Shown here: positions 20,350 through 30,637 of the stretch, one piece after another
Layout of the letters: every line of letters starts with the position of its first letter
Numbering within the stretch: position 1 is the stretch's first letter
NCBI GenBank assembly: GCA_016342585.1
Contig: JAEINK010000011.1
Coordinates: 1 to 64,000, forward strand
DNA: 64,000 nucleotides
Origin: Spirochaetales bacterium
GTDB taxonomy: Bacteria; Spirochaetota; Spirochaetia; UBA9216
Direction: 5' to 3'
The notes under the pieces: model-generated
The model's input: the letters and a program-made list of their open reading frames with translations, nothing else
Databases searched by the model: none
What the model was told of the DNA's origin: nothing
Position numbers and translations under genes: made by a program

Positions 20350-20958
20350 TCAGGCGGGGATGAGGATGGAATCCAGCTCTGCTCGTACATTATTTAATGC
20401 CTGCTGGAACTGGTCTGTCAATTTTGCCATATTTTCCTGTAATGCCTGGCCGAATTCGGGGAGGTCTTCCGGGTGCAAATCTATCTGAACACCCCTCTGC
20501 TGGGATATCTGCTGGGATTTTTGCTGGGCCAGGGGGGTCAGCTGCCCCTTCAGCCCCTCATACAGTTGTTCTTTTGATTGGGTGAATTGGGTAAAAAACT
20601 GTTCAAGCTGTTCAAAGAGAACATTTAACTGGTTTCCGTTATCGGTTATTACTGTAAATCCAGTCTTAAGAACTTCAAGATCTTCTGAAAAATCATCTTC
20701 TCTGGGGAGTGTCAGATTTGCTTTCAGCACCTGATAGACTCCTTTCAGAACCTCTTTCTTATCCTCTTTGGGAACAGTCCCCAAGGCTTTTTTGAGCTTC
20801 TTGCCATCCTTATGGTCGTTCAGGAATTGGGAGGCCATTTTCTTTCCCTTTTCATTCAACCCTTTTCTCTTAACCCCTTCCTTGTCGCTTTTAACCCCTT
20901 CTGTTTTTTCAAGGGCCAGCTCCAGGGCCGATTTTATTTCTGCCATCATATACCTCAT
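20350..20958 (-). CDS. Conserved hypothetical Lys/Gln-rich protein
   Basis: 202-aa ORF convergent with the kinase; start probably MMAEIKSALELALEK. Confidence 0.6.
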   Translation of the reverse strand: MRYMMAEIKSALELALEKTEGVKSDKEGVKRKGLNEKGKKMASQFLNDHKDGKKLKKALGTVPKEDKKEVLKGVYQVLKANLTLPREDDFSEDLEVLKTGFTVITDNGNQLNVLFEQLEQFFTQFTQSKEQLYEGLKGQLTPLAQQKSQQISQQRGVQIDLHPEDLPEFGQALQENMAKLTDQFQQALNNVRAELDSILIPA

Positions 20959-21025
20959 TTATAGCGAATTATTGTTCCGTATTCTTCTCTATAAATATAC
21001 CCTTTTTTATACCGGGGACAAAGTA

Positions 21026-21625
21026 TTAAACTGTGAAAACCGCATCCATGCTTCTATCATGAATTTCCCGGGGAATATTTTTAGTAATTTGGCAGGAGAA
21101 GGCCGGGGCAATCAGGCATAAATTTCTTGAATAGCGTTGGATGTAGGTATCATAATAACCGCCGCCCCTTCCCAGCCTGTAATTTTCCCGGTCAAATGCT
21201 ACCCCGGGACATAAGAGCAGGACACGTTTCTTTTCATATTCTAACGGGTTAAAAAGGGGGCATGAATCTGCCGGTTCCCGAAAGCCCCACTTATGGAGTA
21301 CCCAGGGGCCATCGGTTCCCTCAGTTAAGAAAAAATCCATCTCCCGACTTCGGGAACCATTTTTGTCCCGGCTTTTATTAATCCGCGGAAACGCGATTTT
21401 TTTTCCCGAATCCAGAGCGGCTGTCAAGAGAGCTTTCGGGCTGAATTCTGTCCCAAATGGATCATAAGAGAGGAGGAAATCCGCATTTTTCCAGAAAGGG
21501 GATGATAGGATCTTCTCTGTGATGAGTTCTGTTTCTTCTGAGATCCTACTTTTATCCATCCCGGAAAGGAGAATGTTTGTCTCCTCCCTCAGGGTGATTT
21601 TTTCAGCATTTATGAGGTCCGACAT
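21026..21625 (-). CDS. 5-formyltetrahydrofolate cyclo-ligase family protein
   Basis: LLCPGVAFDRENYRLGRGGGYYDTYI signature. Confidence 0.88.
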   Translation of the reverse strand: MSDLINAEKITLREETNILLSGMDKSRISEETELITEKILSSPFWKNADFLLSYDPFGTEFSPKALLTAALDSGKKIAFPRINKSRDKNGSRSREMDFFLTEGTDGPWVLHKWGFREPADSCPLFNPLEYEKKRVLLLCPGVAFDRENYRLGRGGGYYDTYIQRYSRNLCLIAPAFSCQITKNIPREIHDRSMDAVFTV

Positions 21626-22960
21626 CTATTTCTTTTCTTTATCCATGGAGAGGGGTCTCCGGGCTCCCAGTTCAGCAAGGTTGGAGGCAAGGGTCTGAAT
21701 CTCCTCTTTAAGGATGAAAATACAGTCGTTTTTGACGGCGTATCCCCTTACGATATCTTCACTCAGAGCTTTACAGGTTGGAGCACCACAGGAGCCGCAA
21801 TCAAGGCCGGGAAGGGACTTTTCTATTGCTTCCATCTCTTCCATCTTTATGACGGCTTTTCTGAAATCTTCATCAAGTTTCATTATCTGCTTGGGTTTAA
21901 CCTCTTCCTGCCACTCCATGTTGACATGGGTCTCCCGGGGGATGAACTCTCCCGGTGAGGCAATGGCTTTGTTTTGATTCTCATTCGCCTCTTTATCGGT
22001 TGCTTCCTGAGCCTTCTTGCGTATCCTCGCCTTGGCAATATAGGGGTTCTCCACAGTTAATGGTCCTCCCACACAGCCGCCGGGACAGGCCATGGCTTCG
22101 ATAAAATCCACATTTCGAAAGCGTCTGTTTTCTATCTCCTCGAAAACCTTGGCCACCTGATCTATTCCATCCACCGCCACGATGTCATGACAACCCACAT
22201 TATCTCCCTCACCTTCACTAACCGCCCAGGAAATCCCTCTGAAACTGGCCTTTCCCAGGTGTTCCATTGTCTCCACTTCGGAGATGGCATTCATGAGGGG
22301 AAGATAGATATCCTTTATAGGGATTACACCATCCACGCTGGAGTGCTTGCACCCCATGGGATTTCTGACCGCCGTGACCTTGGCCGCGCAGGGGGAGATA
22401 AAGAAGACGCCAATACTCTTTTTATCAGGATGGAGCTCCTCTTTGACAATCCTGGCTGCCGTTTCCATAGGAGATTCAACCCGAATAATCTGATCGAGAA
22501 GCCCCGGGTATTTCAACTGAATGAGCCGGACAATGGCTGGGCAGGATGAGGATATCAGGGGGAGATCACCGTTCTTCTCTGCCAGGCATTGGCGTGTTTT
22601 TGCCGCAACAACTTCCGCTGCATCAGCCGCTTCAAAGACCTCATCAAAACCGAGAGCGAGGAGTCCGGTCAGTATCTTATCGATACTGATTTTCATATTA
22701 AACTGGCCGTATAGGGTAGGGGCCGGAACGGCTACCTTGTAATCGTATTTTTTTATGTCTTCGAGAGCGTCAGAGATGGCCTCTTTCGCATGGGAGGGGC
22801 ATATTCTGATACAGGCGCCGCAATCTATACACCTCTCTTCAATTATTACTGCTTTGCCGTTTCTTACGCGGATTGCTTCTGTGGGGCAGGTTGTAATACA
22901 GGTTGTGCATCCCTTGCATTTATCTCTTGCGAGTTTTACTGAATGGAAGCTGTGGGGCAT
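21626..22960 (-). CDS. [FeFe]-hydrogenase large-subunit-like protein (putative sensory type) with two N-terminal 4Fe-4S motifs and a C-terminal FeS domain
   Basis: CKGCTTCITTCP, CIDCGACIRICP; PLISSSCPAIV, FFISPCAAK, EAMACPGGCVGGP H-cluster-type motifs; LDCGSCGAPTCKAL C-terminal domain. Confidence 0.82.
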   Translation of the reverse strand: MPHSFHSVKLARDKCKGCTTCITTCPTEAIRVRNGKAVIIEERCIDCGACIRICPSHAKEAISDALEDIKKYDYKVAVPAPTLYGQFNMKISIDKILTGLLALGFDEVFEAADAAEVVAAKTRQCLAEKNGDLPLISSSCPAIVRLIQLKYPGLLDQIIRVESPMETAARIVKEELHPDKKSIGVFFISPCAAKVTAVRNPMGCKHSSVDGVIPIKDIYLPLMNAISEVETMEHLGKASFRGISWAVSEGEGDNVGCHDIVAVDGIDQVAKVFEEIENRRFRNVDFIEAMACPGGCVGGPLTVENPYIAKARIRKKAQEATDKEANENQNKAIASPGEFIPRETHVNMEWQEEVKPKQIMKLDEDFRKAVIKMEEMEAIEKSLPGLDCGSCGAPTCKALSEDIVRGYAVKNDCIFILKEEIQTLASNLAELGARRPLSMDKEKK

Positions 22961-22999
22961 AGGATTGCCTCCTTAAACGGTCGGATATGAGTGCTTGCC

Positions 23000-23449
23000 T
23001 CAAATCCGGATCATGATTGTTACTGTCGTTCCCTTACCGGGCTCTGATTCAATTTTAAGATCGTCAGAATTTTTCTTGATATTGGGGAGTCCCAATCCGG
23101 CACCAAAACCCATCTCTCTGGCTTTCTCCGAGGCTGTGGAAAATCCTGATTTCATGGCCTCTTCAATATCCGGGATTCCAGGGCCTTCATCTCTGAACAG
23201 AATTCTGATCTCGTCGGAGTAGATGTCGACTTCGCCCTCTCCACCGCCACCGTGGATAATGGTATTTATTTCGGCCTCGTACATGGAGACAGCTGTACGT
23301 TTGACGGTTTCGGGCGGGATTCCGAGTTGGCGGAGAATCTTCTTTATATCCGATGAGGCTTCCCCGAAGGTAAGGGCGTCATCTCCGCTGATTGTGTATT
23401 TCTTCTGTAAAAGCAGGGTCTGTTCCATAGTTGCGGGGTAATATACCAT
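23000..23449 (-). CDS. RsbW-like ATP-binding (anti-sigma factor/HATPase) protein
   Basis: EAEINTIIHG N-box-like, FRDEGPGIPDIEEAM, GLGLPNIKKNSDDLKIESEPGKGTTVTI. Confidence 0.82.
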   Translation of the reverse strand: MVYYPATMEQTLLLQKKYTISGDDALTFGEASSDIKKILRQLGIPPETVKRTAVSMYEAEINTIIHGGGGEGEVDIYSDEIRILFRDEGPGIPDIEEAMKSGFSTASEKAREMGFGAGLGLPNIKKNSDDLKIESEPGKGTTVTIMIRI

Positions 23450-23510
23450 ATTATTATTGTATGTTAAAGAGTTATTTACTTTATGACGGGTTTATGGAGC
23501 TCTACTGAAA

Positions 23511-23546
23511 AAAATACCTTAAAGCCGGAGCTTTAAGGTATTTTTC
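23511..23546 (-). terminator. Rho-independent terminator of the sugar ABC operon
   Basis: 15-bp stem (23511-23525 with 23530-23544), loop CGGA, T-run on minus strand. Confidence 0.75.
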
Positions 23547-23567
23547 ATCATGTTAATTTTTTATCGT

Positions 23568-24746
23568 TTATTCGTAAGGTGTGAAATCAATAGCATCGAA
23601 ATCGGGGTGATCTTTTGATTTGTAACCTGTTGCGAAAATTGTGTCATAAGTTAATTGCTTGTTTGAAGCCAATAAAGTATCAATTGGTGAGTAGGCGGTA
23701 GCTGCTCCATCAATTGAAGGTCCACCGGTTACACCAGTTAATCCATCAACACCATCAACGATATTTTTGGCGATAGTAACTGAATCTGCTACTAACTTTG
23801 AAACATCTTTGAATACTGTCATTGTCTGAGTACCTTTACCTGTAACAGTGTCTCCCATTAAACTGGCTAAAGTTACATTTGAAGCATCCTGACCTGTTGT
23901 ATAGTACTCATCATAGGGAGCAGCCATTTTAGCGAATTCTAAACGAATGGCAGCTGAAGTGTCATCATTTGGAGCTAATACGAATACTTTGTCTGAAGTT
24001 TTAGAAATCTGGGCAACAAGACCTGCAGCCTTAATTCCGGCAGTTTCAGGATTCCAGTCTGTATCGATGGGTTGCATGGCAGCCTGTAAAGCATCTTTGG
24101 CAGCATCATTAAAAGTAGCTTCTGTGTAAAGAGCTAATCCTTTAAATGAAGCAGCATCCTGATTTACGATGTTAAACAGGTTCAAGTTTGGCTGTAATTC
24201 TTCAAAAGCACCACCAAAGAAGTATGTTGCATTCGGCCAGTCAGCTACACGACCGGCAAAAATTGCCAGGTCACCACGATTAGAAGGAGTGCATCCAGCT
24301 GCTTTTGCTGCGTCAACTAAATGTTTACCCATTGCTTTTCCAACATTCCAGCTATTAAAAGTTGTATAGTAATCAGCAACGTCTGAAGATGATTTTGCCA
24401 TACGGTCATGAGCGATAACAACAACGTCTTCAGCATGTGCAGCTGCTACAGCGGAAGCACCGGAACCCTGTGAAGTAATAATGATTACCTTGGCACCTTT
24501 TGCGATTAAAGCCTCAACATTTTGCTTTTCTTTTGATTCATCACCTTCTGAGAATAAAATCTCAAAATCGTAACCTTCACCTAATGCAGCTAATTCTTCT
24601 TTAAAGAAGGCACCATCCTGGTTTGCCCATCTTTCTTCTGATGCATCCGGTAATACAACACCGATTTTCGTTTCTTGTGCGCCACCCGCAAAAACAACAC
24701 CTGCTACTACTGCTAAAAGTAGTAATGTTACTATAAAACGTTTCAT
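23568..24746 (-). CDS. Sugar ABC transporter periplasmic substrate-binding protein (ChvE/multiple-sugar type)
   Basis: Signal peptide + GGAQETKIGVVLPDASEERWANQDGAFFKEEL; periplasmic-binding-protein type 1 fold. Confidence 0.88.
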   Translation of the reverse strand: MKRFIVTLLLLAVVAGVVFAGGAQETKIGVVLPDASEERWANQDGAFFKEELAALGEGYDFEILFSEGDESKEKQNVEALIAKGAKVIIITSQGSGASAVAAAHAEDVVVIAHDRMAKSSSDVADYYTTFNSWNVGKAMGKHLVDAAKAAGCTPSNRGDLAIFAGRVADWPNATYFFGGAFEELQPNLNLFNIVNQDAASFKGLALYTEATFNDAAKDALQAAMQPIDTDWNPETAGIKAAGLVAQISKTSDKVFVLAPNDDTSAAIRLEFAKMAAPYDEYYTTGQDASNVTLASLMGDTVTGKGTQTMTVFKDVSKLVADSVTIAKNIVDGVDGLTGVTGGPSIDGAATAYSPIDTLLASNKQLTYDTIFATGYKSKDHPDFDAIDFTPYE

Positions 24747-24861
24747 ATATTCCTCCTGTGAAACATTGCAAATTGCAGATTTAATAGATTTTCTACAATT
24801 TTTTATTTTTTAAAGCACATGTATTCATGAAGAAAACTGTACTCTAATTCCCCTTTAGACC

Positions 24862-26298
24862 TTAATCTTTAATAAAATCTGCTTCGACGCTCGATCTGAT
24901 TTTATCCCTGATTTTGTTATACGCACCTTGTGCGTTTGTATACTTATATTCAAAATCTATTAAGTCAGCACGTGCCTCTTTTCTGGCCGCTTTGAGTTCG
25001 GCTTTTGCTTGTGCAAAATTACTCTTGTCGAGGGCATACTCTTCTTTGTAAAGTTTTTTAGCATGATGTATTCCCACTAAATCAACAGGATTTACATTTC
25101 TTGTGTAGATATCAAATACAACGGCAAGTAATAAAACGCCACCTAAAATGATTGGTTCGATGTTTGCATCAATACCCGCTAAAGCCATACCATTTTTAAG
25201 GGACATGATTACGATGGCACCTACCACAGCATTTACGACTTTACCGACACCGCCGCTGGCACTGGTTCCCCCAATGAAGGCAGCGGCGATAGCGTATAAT
25301 TCCCAGAAGGGCCCATGTTTTGGTGAAGCGTTTTCTAATCTGGAAACATACATTACGCCGGAAAACATGGCCAATATACCCATGGATATAAAGACTATAA
25401 TTATTACACGTTCAACACTGATACCGGATAATTCTGCTGCATCCGGATTACCGCCAACGGCATAGATCCTTCTGCCTAAGGTTGTCTGTGTTGTCATAAA
25501 ATGATAAATAGCAACGACAGCAACAGTAATCAGTAATAAGTATGAAATCCCTTTATTAGAAGAGAATACATAGGTTAAATATCCTATAACCGCAGTCATT
25601 ATAAGTAATTTGGTAATAAAAACTTCTGATTTTTCACTCGGGATATTCAGTTTTCTGTTTTTATTACGTTTCAGGATTCCGGTGGTTAGAACCGCAAACA
25701 TGATGAATCCACCAAAAATAAGAGTGACTAAATCATATTCACCTATTTCAATCGTTGGTAAATACCCTGTCCCCACCTTAATAAAGAAATCATTTGTTGT
25801 TGAAATTGTTCTATTTCCGGTTTTATACATTAATAAACCTTTGAAGATAAACATTCCTGCGAGTGTAACAACAAAGGATGGTACTTTAATTTTTGCAATA
25901 AAGAATCCTTTAACGATACCTACAATTACAGTGATGGCTAAGGCACCGAGTAATGCTGCTGTTACTGTCTGGCCTCCCGTCTCAACGGCTACAACAACGT
26001 AGGCTCCCAGGAAAGCACCGATAAATCCGACAGATAAATCAATTTGTCTTGTTACAATTACAAGTGTCATACCGACAGCAAGGACGGCAACATAAGCGGT
26101 TTGATTCAGCAGATTTGTGAAGTTGAAAGGTCCTAAGAAAATCCAATTTGTCATAAATCCAAATACAATAAATATAACGACTAAAGCAATAAACATTCCA
26201 TAATCTCTAATGTTTGTTCTAAACAAAGAAATTAATGTCAGGAAATATTTGTAAATAGACCACCCTATTTTCCCGAAAATATTTTTATTTTCACTCAT
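24862..26298 (-). CDS. Sugar ABC transporter permease (MmsB/XylH family)
   Basis: VGMTLVIVTRQIDLSVGFIGAF, RRIYAVGGNPDAAELSGI, FIGGTSASGGVG. Confidence 0.92.
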   Translation of the reverse strand: MSENKNIFGKIGWSIYKYFLTLISLFRTNIRDYGMFIALVVIFIVFGFMTNWIFLGPFNFTNLLNQTAYVAVLAVGMTLVIVTRQIDLSVGFIGAFLGAYVVVAVETGGQTVTAALLGALAITVIVGIVKGFFIAKIKVPSFVVTLAGMFIFKGLLMYKTGNRTISTTNDFFIKVGTGYLPTIEIGEYDLVTLIFGGFIMFAVLTTGILKRNKNRKLNIPSEKSEVFITKLLIMTAVIGYLTYVFSSNKGISYLLLITVAVVAIYHFMTTQTTLGRRIYAVGGNPDAAELSGISVERVIIIVFISMGILAMFSGVMYVSRLENASPKHGPFWELYAIAAAFIGGTSASGGVGKVVNAVVGAIVIMSLKNGMALAGIDANIEPIILGGVLLLAVVFDIYTRNVNPVDLVGIHHAKKLYKEEYALDKSNFAQAKAELKAARKEARADLIDFEYKYTNAQGAYNKIRDKIRSSVEADFIKD

Positions 26299-26306
26299 AA
26301 GCTCTC

Positions 26307-27827
26307 CTAAACTGTTGCACTTTCCATGATTTTTTCAGGTGTTGCGTCTTCAATGTCAAATTCAGCAGTCTGAACACCTTCAGCGATAACGTAAACCCTG
26401 TCACACATACCTAAAATCTCCGGTAATTCCGAAGAAATTATCATTATGCTCATACCTTTCGCAACTAAATCATTAATAATCGTGTATATCTCAAATTTTG
26501 CACCAACATCAATTCCACGTGTTGGTTCATCTAAAATCAAAATTTTGGGTTCAACAAATAACCATTTACTAACCTGGACTTTTTGTTGATTCCCTCCACT
26601 TAAGTTTTTAACTTGCTGTAAAATTGATGGGGTTCGAATATCGATATCCTCTACATACTTTTTGGCATACATGTTTTGTTTAAAGAAATTGATAACACCC
26701 ATTTTGGATATTTTTTCTAAGGCCGAAACAGTTATATTTTCTTCAATTGTTTCACTTAAGATTAATCCATCTTTTTTTCTATCTTCAGATACATAAGCTA
26801 TGCCGTGATTAATAGCTTTTTTGGGAGAAGTCAGTTTGGCTGCCTTTCCAAATACAAGTGTAGTTCCGGATATTTTGTATTTCTTGGGATTTCCAAAAAT
26901 ACTATGGGCCAGTTCTGTTCGTCCAGCACCCATTAAACCTGCAATCCCGACGACTTCACCTTTACGAACCGTTATGTTTGAATTACTGACGATATATCGG
27001 TTTATGGAAGTATCAAAGGCATTAAAGTGAACAGTTTCTAATACAACATCTCCACCTTTGTACTTGGGCCTTTTAGGGAAAATATCTTCAATTTCTCTAC
27101 CGACCATGTTTTTAATGATTTCCCGTTCATTGATCTCATCTTTTGTCATTCTGGCTACTGTTTTACCATCACGTATAACAGTGAGAGAGTCGGCGATTGC
27201 TTCAACCTCTTTTAATTTATGGGAAATCATAATTGAAGTAATACCCTGGGTTTTAAGCTCCACAAGTAAATTCAATAAGTTCTCACTGTCATCTTCATTT
27301 AAGGCTGCTGTTGGTTCATCCAATATCAGTAATTTAACATTTTGACTTAGTGCTTTTGCAATTTCAATTAATTGCTGTTTTCCGACACCAAGCATGCCAA
27401 CTAAACTATGGAGATCAACATCAAGACCTACCATATCCAGATACTTTTTTGCTTCTTTTTTGGTTTTATCCCAATTCATTACAGATAATTTATTGTGGAT
27501 TTCATGTCCGACAAAAACATTTTCATATACTGTAAGATTCGGAAAAAGTTCCAGTTCCTGATTAATAATAACAATACCATCAGACACCGAGTTTTTTATT
27601 CCGTGAAAATGCTTTATTTTGCCGTTAAATATTATATCTCCATCATAATCACCATATGGATATATGCCGCTTAATACTTTCATCAATGTTGATTTTCCAG
27701 CTCCATTTTCACCAACAATAAAATGAATGTCTCCTTTTTCAACGGTTATATCTACATCATCAAGTGCTTTTACACCTGGGAATGATTTCGTGATTGACTT
27801 CATTCGTAATAAAATATTGTCGTCCAA
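26307..27827 (-). CDS. Sugar ABC transporter ATP-binding protein (two ABC domains; MmsA/XylG family)
   Basis: GENGAGKSTLMKVLSGIYPYG, LLILDEPTAALNE, LSGGNQQKVQVSKWL, ILDEPTRGIDVGAK. Confidence 0.93.
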   Translation of the reverse strand: MDDNILLRMKSITKSFPGVKALDDVDITVEKGDIHFIVGENGAGKSTLMKVLSGIYPYGDYDGDIIFNGKIKHFHGIKNSVSDGIVIINQELELFPNLTVYENVFVGHEIHNKLSVMNWDKTKKEAKKYLDMVGLDVDLHSLVGMLGVGKQQLIEIAKALSQNVKLLILDEPTAALNEDDSENLLNLLVELKTQGITSIMISHKLKEVEAIADSLTVIRDGKTVARMTKDEINEREIIKNMVGREIEDIFPKRPKYKGGDVVLETVHFNAFDTSINRYIVSNSNITVRKGEVVGIAGLMGAGRTELAHSIFGNPKKYKISGTTLVFGKAAKLTSPKKAINHGIAYVSEDRKKDGLILSETIEENITVSALEKISKMGVINFFKQNMYAKKYVEDIDIRTPSILQQVKNLSGGNQQKVQVSKWLFVEPKILILDEPTRGIDVGAKFEIYTIINDLVAKGMSIMIISSELPEILGMCDRVYVIAEGVQTAEFDIEDATPEKIMESATV

Positions 27828-28033
27828 AAACCCCCCTTTAAACTTCTGCTGTCTATCTTATAGCCGCTGTGAGTTCTGGACATTGTTATCCCAATGTGCA
27901 TTCCTTCACTCCATCCGCCGGCAAAAAAATGCCTGCTGATACGAGAGCAATAATCAGAATCAGAAAAAGCTTTTCCTATAAATTTTACAAATTTATTACT
28001 TAACTTATTTTATAGTTGGTTTGGGAATTTGCG

Positions 28034-28064
28034 CTATAGTATTTCTATGCTATTGAAAGGCTAT
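28034..28064. promoter_or_regulatory. Candidate regulator-binding cluster of four CTAT direct repeats
   Basis: CTAT at 28034, 28045, 28050, 28061 (spacing 11-5-11) upstream of the ABC operon. Confidence 0.3.
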
Positions 28065-28113
28065 ATTTGACATGAAGTCGTCGTAGATGATCTTTATTAG
28101 GACTATTCTGAAG

Positions 28114-29145
28114 TCAATTTTGTCCAGACATGTTTCTGTAGACATCTTCCCGGGAATGAAAGCCGTCGGCGATTACCGTTTCATCCATGATTTCACGGTA
28201 AACCGGGATGGGAATTTCCACAAAATAGGGTATATCCTTCCCGCTGTCATTGTCGATGTATTGTTCAGGCTGGGGCATGTCCTTTTCAACCATTTTTACA
28301 GCAAGTTCTGCCGCCCTTGCGGCCAGACTGGGTATCGGTTTATAAACAGTCATCAGCTGGGTTCCTTCAACAATTCTTTGACAGGAAAGGAGATCCGCGT
28401 CCTGTCCTACCACGGCGACCTCTCCGGCCATACGCCGCTCGGAGAGCAGTCTGATTGCTGCTCCGGCAATTACATCGTTTGCAGCCGAGATGGCATCAAT
28501 TTCGAGTGTTCTATCAAAAACCTTTCCTATTTCTTCAATTGCCTCATCGAAAGACCACTCTTCCAGCCATATTTCTTCGACAATCCTGATCTCTCCCGAT
28601 TCGATCACGGGATCAAGAATCTCATGGACGCCCTTATTGACTTCATAACTGTTATTATCCCGGACAGATCCGTTTACAAGGAGGTAGTTTCCTGTCGGCA
28701 CTTCCTTTTGAAGGGCCCGGGCTAAAAGGCGCCCGACTTCCTGGTTATCGAAGGAAATATATCCGGTTATGGGAACTCCCATGATCGGCCGGTCATAGGA
28801 CAGGACAGGGATCCCCTTATCCATTATTCGGCGGATAACGCCTCCAAGCATCTCCATATCTTCGGGGATAACCACAAGAACATCGATATCCTGTTTCAGG
28901 AGGTATTGGATCTGAGGGATCTGACCTTCTGCATTTCCGGGAGATTTTGCGAAGATGACCTCTGCACCCAGCTCCCGCGCCTTGCTCATGAATACCTTGG
29001 TATCCTTATCCCACCTTTCAAGAAGAAATGTCTCTGAAGCGGCCGAAAAACCTATGCGTATTGTATTATCGTCAACAATTTCCTTCTTTTTGCATCCTGC
29101 AAAGGCGAGGACTATCATTAAAATAAGGCAATATTTTTTAATCAT
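28114..29145 (-). CDS. Sugar-binding lipoprotein (XylF-like periplasmic binding protein); start at MIKKYCL
   Basis: Lipobox VLAFAGCKKK; IRIGFSAASETFLLERWDKDTKVFMSKARELGAEV; DVLVVIPED. Confidence 0.85.
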   Translation of the reverse strand: MIKKYCLILMIVLAFAGCKKKEIVDDNTIRIGFSAASETFLLERWDKDTKVFMSKARELGAEVIFAKSPGNAEGQIPQIQYLLKQDIDVLVVIPEDMEMLGGVIRRIMDKGIPVLSYDRPIMGVPITGYISFDNQEVGRLLARALQKEVPTGNYLLVNGSVRDNNSYEVNKGVHEILDPVIESGEIRIVEEIWLEEWSFDEAIEEIGKVFDRTLEIDAISAANDVIAGAAIRLLSERRMAGEVAVVGQDADLLSCQRIVEGTQLMTVYKPIPSLAARAAELAVKMVEKDMPQPEQYIDNDSGKDIPYFVEIPIPVYREIMDETVIADGFHSREDVYRNMSGQN

Positions 29146-30637
29146 TTGCGGCGCTCCTTTTTTCGAGATTAGAGGGGGCAAAGCCCATGTATTTTCGAAA
29201 TATCCTGCTGAAATAGTTGGGATCCTGATATCCTACCATGTAGGCCGTCTCTTTTATGGAAACATGCCCTTCCTTTAAAAGGATCATTGCTTCGTTCAAG
29301 CGGAATCTATTCACATAATCTATGAAGGTGGTATCGAGATGCTCGGAAAAGAGGCGGCTTAAGTAGCTTGCCGAGATCGTGCACACTTCCGCGACTGATG
29401 AGAGCTGGATCTGCTGATTATAATTTTCCCTTATAAACGCCAATGCCTTGACCAACGGATCGGGATAGGAGGAGTTTCTGTGAATTTCCAGAATATCCTG
29501 GAGCTTTGAAATAGTTCCGGTTGACCAATCTCTCCACTTTAACACATTCTCAAGAGCCATTATTTCCGCAGCAATATCAGTTTTAAAGCTGCTTCCGGAT
29601 AGAACGTTAGGTCCTATTTCGGAGAGAATAAGGGTGAACAGTCCGATCATTTTTCCTTTGGCCACAAGGAAATCATCCAGATTGAACCTTTCGATCCAAT
29701 ACTCCTCGAAGGCCTTCATTCCCATGGACTTATCGGATTTGATGATGGTGCGGCAGACCTCCTGTAACCTTTTCTGTTCATTCAGGCAGGATGATTCCTT
29801 GTGGGAGGCATCTGCGAATGGAAGGAAAGCCTCTGCAAATGATGAAGATAATTCCTTGGGGGAGCAGAACTCTCCGGCTCCCATGATGAATCCGGCTTTC
29901 GATGTTCCATCGAATATCCGCTGAAAAACACCATTGATATAAGCTGGATCTTTTTGTTCGGTTATAAGGATAAGCAGTCTTTCACCCACCGTACTGCTTA
30001 TGCATCCGATTTTGTACTGGAGTTTTTTTGTGATATCATGATAGATATCATCTTTTAGTTTTTCGGAAACCGAACCAATAGTCTCTATCAGATAAACCGC
30101 GGCTTTACTGGAGGTAAAGGAGAAGAGGGCTGTGAAATCTTTCCACTCCTTCTCTGTCGGGTTTTTGTAGATCAGGCTTGTGAGGAAGTGCTTTTTCTTC
30201 TCTTCCCTGGTTTGCTGCAGAAACTCTACCGTGGCCAGCTGGTTTTTTTTCTCTTCATTTTTACTATCCAGGTGGGTTTTGATCTCCTGAAGCTTTTCGA
30301 TGAGTGCTTTTCGGGAAATTGGTTTCACCATATAGCTGAAAACCCCCAGGGGGATTGCTTTTTTTGCTATATCGAACCTTTCGTAGGCCGTCGCCAGGAC
30401 GAATATCATGTCAGGAAATTGGCTTCGCACCTGTTTAATCGCCTCTATCCCGTCGATGCCGGGCATCTGAATATCCATGAAAACAAGGTCCGGTATGAGC
30501 TCCTTTATAAGGGTGACAGCCTCCGTTCCTGAACGGGCTTTTCCGCAGAGTTCAAAATCCGTAATATCCTTGTCGAAGATAAAGGCAAAGCTGTCCAGGA
30601 CCGGTTCTTCATCATCAGCAATTATAACTCTATACAT
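29138..30637 (-). CDS. YesN-type response regulator (REC + AraC HTH)
   Basis: MYRVIIADDEEPVLDSF, PDLVFMDIQMPGIDG, C-terminal ASYLSRLFSEHLDTTFIDYVNRFRLNEAMILL...GYQDPNYFSRIFRKYMG. Confidence 0.93.
   Translation of the reverse strand: MYRVIIADDEEPVLDSFAFIFDKDITDFELCGKARSGTEAVTLIKELIPDLVFMDIQMPGIDGIEAIKQVRSQFPDMIFVLATAYERFDIAKKAIPLGVFSYMVKPISRKALIEKLQEIKTHLDSKNEEKKNQLATVEFLQQTREEKKKHFLTSLIYKNPTEKEWKDFTALFSFTSSKAAVYLIETIGSVSEKLKDDIYHDITKKLQYKIGCISSTVGERLLILITEQKDPAYINGVFQRIFDGTSKAGFIMGAGEFCSPKELSSSFAEAFLPFADASHKESSCLNEQKRLQEVCRTIIKSDKSMGMKAFEEYWIERFNLDDFLVAKGKMIGLFTLILSEIGPNVLSGSSFKTDIAAEIMALENVLKWRDWSTGTISKLQDILEIHRNSSYPDPLVKALAFIRENYNQQIQLSSVAEVCTISASYLSRLFSEHLDTTFIDYVNRFRLNEAMILLKEGHVSIKETAYMVGYQDPNYFSRIFRKYMGFAPSNLEKRSAAND

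Noticed and set aside
28087-28725. 212-aa plus ORF antisense to the sugar-binding lipoprotein
   Set aside because: Shadow of a periplasmic-binding-protein gene; no domain.
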